From the NCBI RefSeq assembly GCF_009727055.1, contig NC_052358.1, positions 45,361,749 to 45,425,748 of the forward strand: a stretch of 64,000 bases of DNA, read 5' to 3'. The translations under genes and the position numbers were made by a program. The notes beneath the pieces are model-generated. The model saw only the letters and a list, made by a program, of their open reading frames with translations, did no database searches and had not been told where the DNA came from. Below are positions 34,506 to 47,650 of this stretch, piece after piece (position 1 is the first letter of the stretch; each line of letters starts with the position of its first letter). Source of the DNA: Benincasa hispida (lineage: Eukaryota > Streptophyta > Magnoliopsida > Cucurbitales > Cucurbitaceae).

Positions 34506-37500
34506 ATGGGTTGTGTTGCCTCAAAGTTAGAGGAAGAAGAAGAAGTAGTTTCCATTTGTAGAGAAAGAAAACGCCATTTAAAGTTAGCTGTTGAGAGAAG
34601 GTATGCTCTTGCAGAAGCACATTGTAAATATTGTCAAGCTTTATATGCTGTTTCAGCTGCCATTAAACTCTTTGTAGCTCGCCATTCTTCTCCTTCTCCT
34701 TTCCTCATTACATTCCCTCCTCCATGTTCTCCTTCTCCTCCTTCAGAAAAAGTTATAACCAATCCAATGTTTCTTCAGCAAATGCCTTCTGATTCCACTC
34801 ATGAAACCATAGCCACCTGCCCTTCATGTGTTTCTTCTTCTTCAACCTCTACAGAATCCTCCATTGAAGAAAGAGAAGAAGAATCAGTAGAAGAGGAGAG
34901 GATTGAACAAGTCCCTCCATATCTCTACATGCAAATGCCACCCCCAATGCCATCCCCTCAAAGGGAATTTGGATGGGATTTCTTCAATCCATTTGACACA
35001 ATGAGGACCGATGTCGTCGGCGAATATCGCGAGGAGGAGCTCAGGATGGTGAGGGAGGAAGAAGGCATTCCAGAGCTGGAAGAGGCCGAGGTAGAGAAAG
35101 AAGAGCAAAACCAAAGAGTTGTGGCTGTTGTTGAGGAGGAAGATGTTGGAGCTTTTAAAGAGCAGAGGAATGGAGTTGAAATGGTTAAAGTTGGAGAGAA
35201 GGAAGATGAAGGTCAAATGAAGCAGAAAGGGCTAAATGTCATTGATACACCAGTTGAAGGAAGGGAACTTTTGGAAGCATTGCAAGATGTTGAGGATTAT
35301 TTCATTAGGGCTTATGATTCTGGAATTGATGTTTCTAGGATGTTGGAGGCTAACAAAATTCAGCTTCAATCTGGTTTAGAAGAAATAAAAGGTGGGCCAT
35401 TCATATATCTTCATTTGCTTCATTCATTGAGCTCTCGAGACCAAACATGCATGAGTTGTTTAAACTTGTGAAAACTTTGTTTCCTCGTAGATTATAGAAT
35501 TTGAATTTTGTATCTAATGATGGGAATTGTTAAACCTTATATGAATGTTCATTACATCTTAAGCTATGTGAAATTTTGTTTCTAGAGGTTTAAATTCATT
35601 GGAAATGAGGGTTGTGCTCTTCAGTAATGTGAGTTTGTCTTATATTTGCAGTAGTAAATACAGACATTCATGGCTTAAAGTTAATCATATCTCTCTTTGT
35701 TATTGAATTAAACAAGCTCATTTTACTGCAGAGAACTCGACAAAACTCATCCAAGCAATAACTTGGCACCGGTCTGCTTCGGGCAAGCCTTCGTCATGTA
35801 AGAGTCTAGTAGCATCGAGTTCGAAAGGTTCTTCGGCATGGACAGAGTTTAAGAATGAGCTGTTCGATGATTATGACGTAATGGATTCAGGAAGCCATTC
35901 ATCAACTCTTGGACGATTATATGCTTGGGAGAAGAAACTCTATGAAGAAGTCAAGGTGAACTAGGATCCTCAAACTGTTTCTTTTCTTGAAAGATCACTA
36001 TGACAGGAAGAACATCATAGTATACCAGGACAGACAATAATAACACATCATTTTCTACTTTACATTTTATCTTATTGAGACTCTTGTTTGTCCAGCCAAA
36101 TTTGAAGTTCGTGTTGATTGTCTTATGTTGTCTGCACATTTTTGTTCTTTCACATGACTATTAGCTTGCAATAACATTTTCTTTTGGCTACCTCTTTAAT
36201 TGTTTTGAGATCTTAGCTTTCTTTATCCTTAACCTTATTGTTTTCTTTGAGTTATTTACAGCACTTCATAATCTTAAGCCACTTTAGTTACTCGAGAAGG
36301 GATAACGGAGCCAGATTAGTTGTTCTTTCGTGTCGGTTGCTGCAACTCATTATAGCGATGTAAACAGAATAAAGCTTTGATCTTTCTAGACTTGATAGCT
36401 TGCTGCTTCATTATAGCTCTTCTTGAATTTAGAAATGTTGCACAGAAGATTACAAGATCGAAATTTACATTGTTTTGCATTTTGGATTTTTCATCAAGTG
36501 TTGGTAAATTATCGACTGTAACTTTGTGACTCTTCCTAATGTGATATGGTTTTTGTTCTTATTCTTATACCCAGGCTGGGGACAGCATGCGCAAACTGTA
36601 CGAGAAAAGGTGTTCACGACTAAGAAACCAGGACATTAAAGGGGAGAATGGAGTTACTACCGATAAAACTCGAGTTGCAGTAAAGGATTTATATGCCAGG
36701 ATCTTGGTTGCCATTCGGAGTGCTGAATCGATCTCAACAAGAATTGAGAAACTAAGAGATGACGAACTACAACCTCAGATCGTTGAGCTCTTAAAAGGGT
36801 AAAAAGTGCAAGATACCTGTATTTTTTATGAAAATAATGTAGGTAATATTGTGAGTTTGTCACTTGATTTTCTTCCCAAATTGTTTTGCAGCTTAACAAG
36901 AACATGGAAAATCATGTTGGAAGTTCATGAAACCCAGAAAAAGATTATCCTTGAAGTGAAGACTTATTCCTGCCATTCCTATCTGAAGTTCTGTAACGAA
37001 TCTCATCGTCTTGCTACTCTTCAGCTTGGGGCTGAGCTTCAGAATTGGCGTTCGTGTTTTTCAAAATATGTTGAATCACAAAAGGCTTATGTTGAAGCTC
37101 TCCATGGATGGCTGACCAAGTTTGTAGTGCCTGAGGTTGAGTTCTATTCTCGGGGTCGAACATCGACCATCCCTTATGGGCTGCATGGACCTCCATTGCT
37201 TTCAATCTGCCATGATTGGCTATCTTCCATGGAAAAGTTACCTGATAAACCAGTAGCCTTTGCATTGAAAAGCTTTGCAAAGGATATGAAAGCTCTATCA
37301 GATAAACAGATGGAGGAGCAGCACCAAAAGAGAAGAGTTGAAAGTCTCGGAAAGGAACTCGACCGAAGGATCCTGTCATTCCAGAAAACAGAGAACAAGT
37401 TCTTCGAGTTCAACTTTACCGAGACAAAGTCAGAGTTGGAAGTCGAAAATCAGAATGAGTACTTAACAGAAAAGAAAGATCAGCTAGACATGTTTAGGAA

Positions 37501-37735
37501 GAAGCTTGAATTGGAGAAGGAAAAACACAATAACTGCATTCAAGAAGCACAAAGGATTACATTAAATGGAATCCAATCAGGGTTTTCAGCTGTTTTCGAA
37601 TCCTTATCAGAATTCTCCAAGGCTTCCCAAAAGATGTACGACCACCTCGTGAATTTCAGTGAGAACACTGATAAATCTGAAAATATAAACTATATCGAGG
37701 GCTCCTCCCAACCTGAAGAAAATGTTAGCAGATAA
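34506..37735 (+). CDS. DUF630/DUF632 protein (REL2/NRG2-like)
   Basis: Four exons (34506-35391, 35732-35955, 36575-36798, 36892-37735) join to 2178 nt, 725 residues, no internal stop, all GT-AG. The N-terminus MGCVASKLEEEEEVVSICRE is the DUF630 start, with Gly2 and Cys3 suited to N-myristoylation and palmitoylation, which would place the protein at the plasma membrane. A Pro/Ser-rich then Glu-rich low-complexity region spans about residues 65-250. DUF632 begins near GRELLEALQDVEDYFIRAYD and runs through WHRSASGKPSS, LGRLYAWEKKLYEEVKAGD and MRKLYEKRC to FVVPEVEFYSRGR. A coiled coil covers much of the last 150 residues. Plant relatives include rice ROLLING AND ERECT LEAF 2 and Arabidopsis NRG2, a nitrate regulator. 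This copy's role is not shown by sequence alone. Confidence 0.92.
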
Positions 37736-38999
37736 TGAAGGATTAAACCAGAACGTGGTCGGTTTTCTTGGAGTTCTGTAAATTATATTTTGTCGAAGCA
37801 GCTCGCTGAGACATTGGTTTGTGATTTGTATTTTTATTCTAGCATCTCCTAGAAAATTGTTGAGATTTTTCTTACAGGCTTTTCATGCCCACAATTTTGT
37901 TTGCAGATGGTCAATTTATTGCCTTTTTTCTCTACATTATTGGCAAGAAGCCCAATAAATGTAGATTTGGATTTTAAGTGGGCAATTATTGTAAGTAGCT
38001 TCAATGTATCAGAAAAACAAAGAAGCTTGAGACCTAAATTTAATGGTCGACAGCTCCATTTTAACCTTCTCAGTTTCCAACAAATCCCTCTGGACAAATG
38101 TAGAAAGCACACTCACAGCAGTGTGTTGTCGTTCAATCTGGTGATGTTTGCTTGCAGTTCTGAAACTCGATGCACCATCAATGGCAGTTGCAAAGCTTTG
38201 TCTTCATATATGCGTTTTGATTCCATTATTGTGGTGTGGGGCACGTGAAAACAGTCTGAAACTAGCAAAAAAAAACAAAAGATATTCACGTGGTTGTTAA
38301 AGCTTAAAATTTCTCTTTCATTATAATCCCCTCTCTGTAATGCCCTGCAAGCTGAGAGAAATGAACTATCTCGAGAAGCCGTCCTGCATTACATAAAGAG
38401 CTGAAGGATCTCAATAAGCCATTAGCCAATGGTCGCCACCTGACACTTGTCTTTCAACGGACTATATGAAGGCATTTGGGGAGTGGACCATTCTTACCAA
38501 CTAGCTTTTATGAGAAAATGCAACAAAATATCTACTCTAAAACAGTCCAAACCAATATCCCATGTGATTGCAATGGAAGAACAGCCGGAATAGCATGAAC
38601 GAATTGCACGATCTTCGGTCATACTTCATTTTTTAGTTCCTGTTTGAAATCAACGAACTCCATATTGGACCAAATCAGGCTGACACCATGGGCTTCTTAT
38701 AGTAATGACATGTCAAGCCTATAAAACCTAAAACATGTGAATATTTGCAAATGAAAAATATAAAAAGAAACAGTGACAAATGGACATGGATGGATAAAAA
38801 GCACTGTGAACACTCACATTCAGTATGGAGAATATATGATAATTATTACGTTCTTCACTATAAACACAAGTCGTTCCCAACAATCTATTGAGCTTTCGTG
38901 CATCCAAAAGCACATAATCTTACAGAACTAACATGGGATAGAGCAATTGAATAATTACAACTTTTGCAATGAAGGGGCAACTACAAGATTCTATTAACT
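37736..38999. other. Intergenic region between two convergent genes
   Basis: The plus DUF632 gene and the minus CPP1 gene converge here, so both 3' UTRs lie in this 1.26 kb. Plus frames up to 115 codons exist (for example 37901-38248) but show no domain. I see no further feature. Confidence 0.5.
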
Positions 39000-41746
39000 C
39001 TATCTAAGGTATAAAGAGACCAACAATTGGGATAAAAGTACAAATTCGCTTACTACAGTAGCAGGGGAGTGTATACCAAGGAAAGGAACAATGTCAACCT
39101 GCAACCAACTCTCAACTGCAGACCCCACTACTGCACCAGCCACAAGGCCACCTAGCGTTATTACCGTTGCCTTTCCTGCAATGAGGAAAAAAAATTGACA
39201 TCAAATATGTTCTTTTAAGAATAAGAATTGTATCAACTTGTCAAATTCTGATTAACATTGTTTTAATTTTAAGAGAGCTTTCAATGTTTTAAACTTACAA
39301 GGGCATTAAAAAAATAAAAATTAATAATTAAAAAACAAAAAAGAAAAAAAAAAAAGAAAAAAGAAAGAAAAGAAAAGAAGCCCACAAGAACACCCCTACT
39401 AAAGGAAGGGGTTCCAACTAAGTAAAATGTTATCAAACGAATAGTTATAGAAAAGCTTCGAAACCAAAACCCAGAGGGATACATGAAATACGAAGGACAA
39501 AATCTCACTAGGGTCCCTATTCCTACCTCAAAATACTCTATCGTTCCTCCCCCTCCAAATATCCCATAACACCACACACACCCCCACAAGAAAACTAATT
39601 GGTTGGTTGTTCAAAAGGTTACACTGATAAACAAACACGGAACCAATAAGTCAATCGATAGAAATATGTTTACTCAACAAAGAGCAATAAAGCTAAAAGA
39701 ACCTCTCATCTTTCAAATTCTGATTAAAACTAATCAAGTTACATTCTATCTAAAAAAACTAATCAAGATACATTCACTTCTTTTTATCCATGATTTTTGT
39801 TGGCAATATTCTCCATAGCTGTGTAATATGGTTCTTCAGCCGATTTCTGGACTGCTCTAAAACATTAAACATGATGAATTGCTATGCAGAATTCTCTAGT
39901 TCATGAGAATCAAACTCTTCCAATACCTGTAAACAAATACATCATAAACCTTCTTCATCAAACTCCTTACCTAATTTTACGTTCTTCTTAGTCATGAAGT
40001 ACAGGGAAGCTCCAAAACTACCAGCCAAGATCAGTCCAGGAACATCAGCACCTGCATACGGCAGTGAAGAAGATGAAGAAGCTCCATTTACATAAGTCAA
40101 GACTGCTAATGCCCCGTATACACCAGCTTGTATGCCCAAGTCACCAGTAGATGGTGTTTCAACAGAAATAGGTATATTCCGCAGCCACTGAGGCGATGAA
40201 CCCACATTAGGAGAGTTTATCGGCTTAACATCAGCATATCGGATCCGACTGTTCTCAACTTTCCCGGCTCGACGCCGAGTTAAGCTCTGCATAAGCAGTA
40301 TGTCATATGCAGCTTCAACCTGAAACAAGCAAAGCACAGCAACAAGGAAAATTTTAAGGGTTTCCTACCATATGGGCTATAAAGGAGCAACAATACTTAT
40401 AACAGAAAATATGTAATGACTTATGGGATGAAATCAATAGATACCATCAGTGCATCAGTTAGAAAACCTTCCAAATACAATGTAAAACAGAACACATTAA
40501 ATCTTTTTTTAAAAACACAAAATCTGTCAATATTAGAAGCTTCAAGACAATCAAACATTCGCCCAGGGAACTGGAGAGCTCGTAACATGGATGTAACTAT
40601 TTGCTCTGGCCATTCATTAAACGTGTATGATACCTGATATTCTACTTTTAGCATCCACATCCAGGCAAAGGATTTTTCTCCAAATAACAACCAACTCTTC
40701 TTACCAATACATTATTAACAAAACAGCAAAATGGAATGAACAATACAATACCTTGTGCCATAGAAGTGATAAATGACAAACATGGTAGAACAGCAGGCAA
40801 GAGAAACCAAATATAAACATATTTGAACGTGAGAAAGATGGCTAAAGCACGGAAAAAAAGGGTATATAAGTAACAAACAGTAGAAACCAATGTGTAGAAA
40901 ATGGATATGTTGGACATTTGGCAGTGGGTGTTGCAGATGTGTATTCTACTTCTCTTCTACATGTCAGATTATGTAAAAAGGCGAAAGCGTTGGAAAGTGG
41001 GGAGATCATGTGGAGAATGCTCTATGACCATTTTATTATCATTAGAAGCCGTAATAATACTCGTAACAATTTCGAATTTCATCGTAACTGAAATAACGGT
41101 ATTACACAATGCTGTTATGAATTATCCATACCATATAAAATACACTGGGGGAGAAAGCTCAGATTATTTCAATTTCAATACTTTACATGGCGTTCATTAT
41201 AATACACGATAGTTAAATTAAGTCAAACTTTAAGCGAACCTATTGTACAACATACTGATACTCGCCTATTAGGTTCCACTCATCGAAGGTAAGAAACAGT
41301 ACAGAAATATCAAAATTGAGTCACAAAACGACCAAATTAACATCAAACGCATAATAAAATTTTCAAAATCAAGAAAAAATCAGCACTAAAAAATACGATC
41401 AATAAACGACCTGTGCAATCGTCTTGTCGTCACTGCAAGTAGCAAGAATGGAATTCTTGGCACGGAGTATTTCATCGAAGGAAGCTCCTTCGGAAACTCC
41501 AAGAAGCTTAAGCGCGTTCTCAAGAGACATTTCAGATGGCGCCGAGTCGTCAGCTCGCGAGCTCGCCTGAACCGGCAGCAGCAGCGTCCTTGTAAATGCG
41601 CGACGTGGAGGGAGGGCACCAGCGGCACCGCCACTCCAGGAAGTTGTTCTACCGGGAAATGTTGAGCCGGATCGTCGGAAGGGCGGCCTAGGAAACGGTG
41701 AACCGGCGGCAGGGGGGTTGGGCCGGACGGAGAGGGTGGCTGCCAT
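39000..41746 (-). CDS. CPP1: Chloroplast chaperone-like protein CPP1/CDF1 (DUF3353)
   Basis: Three exons on the minus strand (41746-41411, 40319-39971, 39175-39000) join to 861 nt, 286 residues, no internal stop, GT-AG introns of 1091 and 795 bp. The first about 50 residues are Pro/Ser/Arg-rich and poor in acidic residues, as in a chloroplast transit peptide. A J-like helical domain follows (MSLENALKLLGVSEGASFDE to QVEAAYDILLMQSLTRRRAG) and lacks the HPD of true DnaJ proteins. Then come hydrophobic segments: LGIQAGVYGALAVLTYV, PGLILAGSFGASLYFM, VITLGGLVAGAVVGSAV and FVLLSQLLVSLYL. In Arabidopsis, CPP1 (CDF1) stabilises protochlorophyllide oxidoreductase POR and aids its import, supporting chlorophyll synthesis. 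Length and layout fit that family. Confidence 0.92.
39290..39600 (-). mobile_element. LINE 3'-end remnant inside CPP1 intron 2
   Basis: The minus strand translates (one stop) as LWDIWRGRNDRVF, GRNRDPSEILSFVFHVSLWV and NYSFDNILLSWNPFL. This is the C-terminal signature of plant L1-type LINE ORF2 (zinc-binding RT family). A T-rich tail and ATGCCCTTGTA follow toward 39290. It lies in the same orientation as the host gene, wholly within the intron. Confidence 0.6.
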
Positions 41747-42480
41747 TGATGAATTGATTTTCTGTAGAAGCGTGAGGCTGGCCTTCGTTGATGCTGTAGC
41801 GTGCTTGCGAATTTAACCGCTGAAACTCCATAATTGATTAATTAAAAATTGAGGAATATTATGGTCACTCGTTCTTAGATTAAGCTCTGATGAGCTCTTT
41901 TTATTGTCTCATCTTGGCCATTGATCTTTCAAGAGATCCTTCGGCTTTGGCGATGTACGGTCCAGATCCGCTATTAGCGTAAAATTGTCATTTTGAAATG
42001 GAAAATTGTGTAGACAAGAGTTTATGTTTGACGGGGCTTGTTGGGAACGGACAATTTCATTTTGGATGAAGATTGTCACTCCTTTGCTAAGTAGAATTAG
42101 GAGTAATGACAAATTATTAACCAAATATAGATAAGTATTAAGTGCTATTTGTCTTGAAATTATTGAGATTGAATTGGGTCCAAATCGTATCTACGATAGA
42201 TTGAGAAGAATAATCCTAAAGAATAACATCGTGATTTTAAGTAGAAAATCCTAAATACATGGGATAAAAATCATATATGATGATATTATTCTTTTAAAAA
42301 AACATCATATAAAATAGTAGTTACAAACTTTCTTCCTTGAAGAACAAACTCGATAAAAAAAAAAAAAAATCTCTTTATTTTATCTCACACTTTGACTCAC
42401 CTATCTATAGCCCAAAAAAACTTAGGCCATCAAACAAGTCCGATGACTCTAGATTGATTTTGAACAATGTGAAAGATCTA
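41747..42480. other. CPP1 upstream region
   Basis: This holds the promoter side of the minus-strand CPP1 gene. I see no clear TATA box and no coding sequence; the distal part becomes AT-rich and passes into retrotransposon debris. Confidence 0.4.
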
Positions 42481-43710
42481 ATAGTCACAAATTAGTCTTG
42501 AACAAAATAAAATTGACTCTGATATCAATTGATAGGATCGAGTCCTCAACAGAAGTATTTTTTCGCTTTTGTTTTGAAGATTAGTGAAAAGGATACTTAC
42601 CTTTGAAGACACTTTTTTCAATAATTTCCAACAACACTGTCTACTTCAAATCACCTCCAAGAAGTCTTCTTTTATCTATGACTCTCGGCAAGAACCCACC
42701 GGTGGGAATGTTCTTATAAAAAGGTTAGAGAAATGAGAAGGAGAAGAAATTACAGAGGACCAAATTTTTAAGTAGAATTGATGGAAAGAGAGAGATAATT
42801 GTTACAATGACCTATACAAAACTCTTCCATGTGTTTTTAACGAGAGAGAGATTAAGTTCCCACCTCCTTAATCCCCCTCATTAAGGGGCCGTATTAATTA
42901 ATTAATTAGTTAATTATTATCTGATTGATTAATATTCAATTAGTTAAATCATCATTAAATATCTCATATTTAATTAGATAAAGATTTTAATCATATTCAA
43001 ATGCATATTTCCCTCTTTTTACAAATATTATATTCTGTATTAATCATATCATATACATTTAATATATGTTTCCCTAAGTTCTAGAACAATTCAAATTATT
43101 TCTTTATTCCGAAACTTTGGACCTTGTCAATCCGTTGTGAGCTTGTAAGGGATCTAATGGACCTACACATTATAAGCTTTAATTATTCGAGTTTAATAAT
43201 TAATATTCAATTAACTATAGAGCAAACCACCATAGACCTATAGTTGCATTTTCAAACCCTAATTTTCTTTTTCTCATTTATTAAGCATGTTGTAATTTTG
43301 TGATTTTGCATAATTAGTATTCTGTAATTTTGCGTTATGTGAAAAACCAAAAATTGAGACGATCCACGTTTCCACTCAGGACCTTCACAGGTTCCTTCAA
43401 TCCCCATACTATAGACCATTTAGATTGTATCTTGAACATTAATCCTTGTATGTCTCCACATAGAGTTTAAGACTCATAAGGCAGCCTTGGATGTTAGTTT
43501 ATTGAATTTAGGGTTATTTAAGACTCATAAGGCAGCCTTGGATGTTAGTTTATTGAATTTAGGGTTATTTAGACAAAATAGACAACTATACAAACAATAA
43601 CATTTATTGATTTAACATCTATAACTCTTTATTGATGACAGTCAATTAATAACATTTACTATCTACTAGTTTTAGGGCATAAAACCCCCAATAGGGCATA
43701 AAACCCAACA
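42480..43710. repeat. Mosaic of Copia LTR pieces
   Basis: On the minus strand an LTR starts at 43710 (TGTTGGGTTTTATGCCC). Between about 43240 and 43400 lies the end part of a plus-strand LTR (AAGCATGTTGTAATTTTGTG, CCACTCAGGACCTTCACAGG). To its left, 42480-43235 again resembles minus LTR sequence (TTAATTAATTAG, TCATTAAGGGGCC). The pieces are nested or rearranged, with no coding content. Confidence 0.55.
43470..43571 (-). repeat. Perfect 51-bp tandem duplication in a Copia LTR
   Basis: AGACTCATAAGGCAGCCTTG begins at 43470 and again at 43521, and the 51-bp units appear identical. Other LTR copies here have this segment once. Confidence 0.9.
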
Positions 43711-44651
43711 GTAGGTATGCTAACTGAAATTAAGAATTGGCTAGTGACCCAATTCCAAATGAAAGATTTGGGAGAGGCGAAGTTTGTTCTGGGCATTTAA
43801 ATCTTTAGAGATTTAAAGAATAAAACACTAACCATTTCTCAGGCATCGTATATTGACAAGATGTTTGTCAAGTTTTCAATGCAAAACTTCAAGAGGAGTT
43901 TACACCCTTTCAGACATGGATTTATTTTGTCTAAGGAACAATGTCCTAAGACACCTCAAGAGGTTGAAGAAATAAGACGGATCCCCTATGCATCGGTTGT
44001 TGGTAGCCTGATGTATGTTATGTACTAGATCTGACATTTACTATGCAGTGGGGATAGTCAGTAGATATCAGTCTAATCCAAGATATGATCACTGGAACAC
44101 CATTAAGAATATCCTCAAGTATCTACGGAGAACGAGGGACTACGAGCTCGTGTGTGGTTATAGAGATTTAATCCTTACAAGATACATGGCTCTGATTTCT
44201 AGACTAATAAGGATTCTATGAAATCCACATCAGGATAAGTATTCACTTTTAACGAAGGGCAATAGTCCAGAGGAGCACCAAGGAGGAGTGCATCGCTAAC
44301 TCCACTATGGAGGTTGAGTACGTAGCGGCTTGTGAAGTTGCTAAGGAAGTTGCATAGATCAGGAAGTTTCTGACTGATCTGGAAGTGGTTCCAGACATGT
44401 CTAGGCCTATAACCCTTTATTGTGATAATAATGGTGTTATGGCTGGTTCCCAAAAGCTTATGAATCACAAGCGCGGGAAGCACATAGAGCAGAAGTATCA
44501 TCTCATCGGGAGATTATCATCAAAGGAACGTTGCTTCTACTCCGAAGTCATGCAGATAGCTTCGGAGCACAATGTTGCTGATCCATTTACAAAGGCCCTT
44601 ACGACTAAGATGTTTGAAAGTCACCTACAGAGTATAAGTCTACTAGAATAA
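43711..44651 (+). pseudogene. Copia RT C-terminus and RNase H remnant
   Basis: The plus frames give EIKNWLVTQFQMKDLGEAKF, NKTLTISQASYIDKM, RRIPYASVVGSLMYV, TRSDIYYAVGIVSRYQSNPR, the RNase H part TLYCDNNGVMAGSQKLMNHK, HIEQKYHLIG and SEHNVADPFTKALTTKMFES. It is the same family as 14181-15169 but better preserved at the end (88 open codons to 44651). Stops and frame changes near 43799, 44026 and 44219 make it non-functional. An LTR follows at 44787. Confidence 0.87.
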
Positions 44652-44786
44652 GCCACATTTAGTCTAGGGCAAGCAGGAGATTTTGTACTGGACGTGTATT
44701 ATGCCCTAGTTTACTGTTTTGTGTACTTTTATGTTAGTGTGACTTTTATGATGTATACCCCACTAGCTTTAGGAAAAATGGGAGAT

Positions 44787-46690
44787 TATTGGGTTGATGT
44801 CCTAAATCTCGTGGGTCCTATTATTTGTAATTGTAATGTACAAGCTATTTATTTATTTAATAAAATATGAGATATTTTATTCGACATTTATTAGCACTAA
44901 CCCACAAAACCAATAAACTAACATCCAAAGTTATCTTCTGTAGCTTAAACATGTATGTAGAGACATACAAATGTATCATGTTTAAATGATAACCTAAATG
45001 GTCTGTAGTAGATGGATAAGGCTAGATACCTTATCCTAGTGACACTACAAATACGACCCGCTTTGTAGATGTTACAATTGTTGTAAAGTGCTACAAATGA
45101 TCTTATCTTGTTCATTCATGTGGAGACATGTGGGCGAGGGTGTTCTATGCAAAAGGGTTTGTATAAGACCAGACCATGAAATGAATAGTCTCATTATATA
45201 ACATCGTTAATAGTAGAGACTTACATTTCACCAGGATGACCATAGATGACATGACATGAATCCTAAGTGAATTGTGAACTCCTGCCTATGAAAGCGGTCC
45301 TTTGAGTTGTATGGGTAAGAGTGGTCAGATCGCCGACTCAATAAGACTACCATTTTGCGGATTCATCTAATTGGGGAGCTAAGAACACAACTACACAAGA
45401 CGGAATTTATTCATTCCCTAATGTTAGGGTAAGTAAATAAATTACTTTCTTAAATGCTGATTTTGGGGCTTGAATAATGTGGCGCCACACCCTTTCTTGG
45501 CCCGAGAATGGTTTGGTCATAGTTGGACTATGACTTATTGTTCATTAGAGGGATCAGTGGTACTTAAGAAGTTAGATGTAACTACAAGGTTAAAATAGTA
45601 ATTTTGGTCTACCTATACTTACGAGCAATTTGTGAAGGGTCATCGCATTATTAACTGATTATATCCAATTAACACATAAATATATCTGTAGTACGAAGAG
45701 TGCAGTTGTCGGTCTTTAGTCGAGTGACCAGCAGTTAATGGATATTGGATAATTTAATTAATAATTTAATTAATTATATGAGTACCATTAGAGCTTCAAT
45801 CTACAAATCCATAAGATCCCCTCTATAGCTCAATAGGGATTGTTGAGAATTAATTTTGGATTAATTTGAATTATTCAATTTACTTTAGAGAATTAATTAA
45901 ATGTGATATAATTAAATTAAAATTAACTATATGTGTGATATAATTAATATAATGTATTTGATACATTATAGTATAAAGTTTATTTTGAGAGGAATTAAGT
46001 ATTTGAATATGATTCAAATATTAATTATATGAATGAGATTCACATAATTAAATTTAGTATAAATACGATTTATATTAAATACCATATATATGTGAAAGAA
46101 CTAAAATTATAGGTTCTATTGTATTTTATACAATATATGGTTATGTGTTATATTTGATATAACATATATATATATATAAATTTATATTTAAATTTCAAAA
46201 TTAAAGGGAGGGAGTTAAACTCCCTTTAATTTTCTCTCATAAGACGTGTAGGGATTGGTTTTCTTTTTCACGTCATCTTCTTCTTCCCAAGTGAGAACGA
46301 AGGGTTCTGAAAAGTTTACAAAAATTCATCCCTGAGAAATTTTCTCTCTCAAATCTCTCTCTTTCTTCTCAAAAGAACACAGAGCCCACATCTTCTGTAA
46401 TTCTCATCCCCTATAGAGAATACAGAAGATTACCTCTTGATAGTGTCCTTTTAGTTTATTGTAATTTTTGGAAGATTGGCGGTTTAAAGTGTTAGTGATC
46501 TTTTGGGAGGAATTTCGTGAAGAAGGTTTTGGCTTCAAGGGTATGTAATTTCTAAGCTTAATTACTTCTAAATGCATGCTATAAAATCTGTGAATTGCAT
46601 AATTTTTCCTCTGCATTTTTAGTTTTGTGAAAATTGGAAATTGGGAACGATCCCCGCTTTCGCAATGGACCTTATAGTTCCTTCAATTTG
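44787..46690 (+). repeat. Copia 3' LTR, plus orientation
   Basis: The LTR starts TATTGGGTTGATGTCC (TG decayed to TA) after the purine tract AAAAATGGGAGAT and ends near 46690. At about 1.9 kb it is the most complete LTR of this family in the window and the reference for the damaged one at 15170. No internal frame is recognisable. Confidence 0.75.
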
Positions 46691-46694
46691 TCCT

Positions 46695-47650
46695 CTTATA
46701 CTTTGTTTTAGTATGTTGTTTTTGTTTCTTAAAATCGAAAAACCGAATGAAAGGTGATCCTCACGCTTCCACTCAGGATTTGATCCCTACAAGTCAATCA
46801 TTCATGAGTCGTTAGTAATTACAATTGGATCAAATATCCGTTTTACTCTTGTAATTACCTTTATATCCTTAAGTACCACTAATTCTCTAATGAATAGTTT
46901 GTTTATAGTCCAACCATAAGCCAAGTCCCCCTCGAGCCAATGAGAGGGCGAGTCCCATTGTTCAAGTCATGGAATTAGCACTTAAGGGAACTACTCGTCT
47001 ACTTATCATATACGGGGAGAAGTGAATTCCATTCCTAGTTACCTATTCGGTCAAGTCCTTAAAATGGTAGGTATATTAAGTCTGCGATTCAAGCCACTCT
47101 CACCATGAAAATCAAAAGACAAGCCCTCATCGGTAGGAGTTTATAATTCATTCAAGATTAAGATCGAGTTACATGTGATCAACCTATAAAATATTAATCT
47201 TTTATATTAATGGAGTTTCAAAGAGAGATTAATTATCTTGTGATCTAGTCTTATACAAACGCTTTATATAGGATACTTCCACCCACATGTCTCCATACGA
47301 ACTATTTAGATTATATCGTTTATAACACTTACAAAGTGGGTTGTATCCATAGTATTACTAGGATAAGACACCTAACTTTATCCATAAACTATAGATACTT
47401 TAGATTATTACTTAAACATAATCCACTATATGCCAACTCTATACCGTTCAAGCCTCATATAAATAACCATGGATTTTGCTTTATTGGATAGAGTTATGCA
47501 ATTTAAAAAAAAAATGTTTTTATTAAAAATCAATAAATATATTATTTATTTACAAACCACGAGTTTAGGGCACAAAACCCAAAAATCTCTCACTTGACCT
47601 AAAGCTAGTGGGACTATACAAATACTATAAAGTAGGACATACACTGTACC
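46695..47650 (-). repeat. Copia LTR and purine tract, minus orientation
   Basis: On the minus strand the LTR starts near 47583 (TTGGGTTTTGTGCCC), preceded by GGTCAAGTGAGAGATT and CCCACTAGCTTTAGG, the usual end of the internal region and purine tract. It lies tail to tail with the plus LTR that ends at 46690. About half the LTR is missing at its distal end. Confidence 0.65.

Noticed and set aside
37901..38248. 115-codon plus frame after the DUF632 gene
   Set aside because: No domain or homology recognised; probably part of overlapping 3' UTR sequence.
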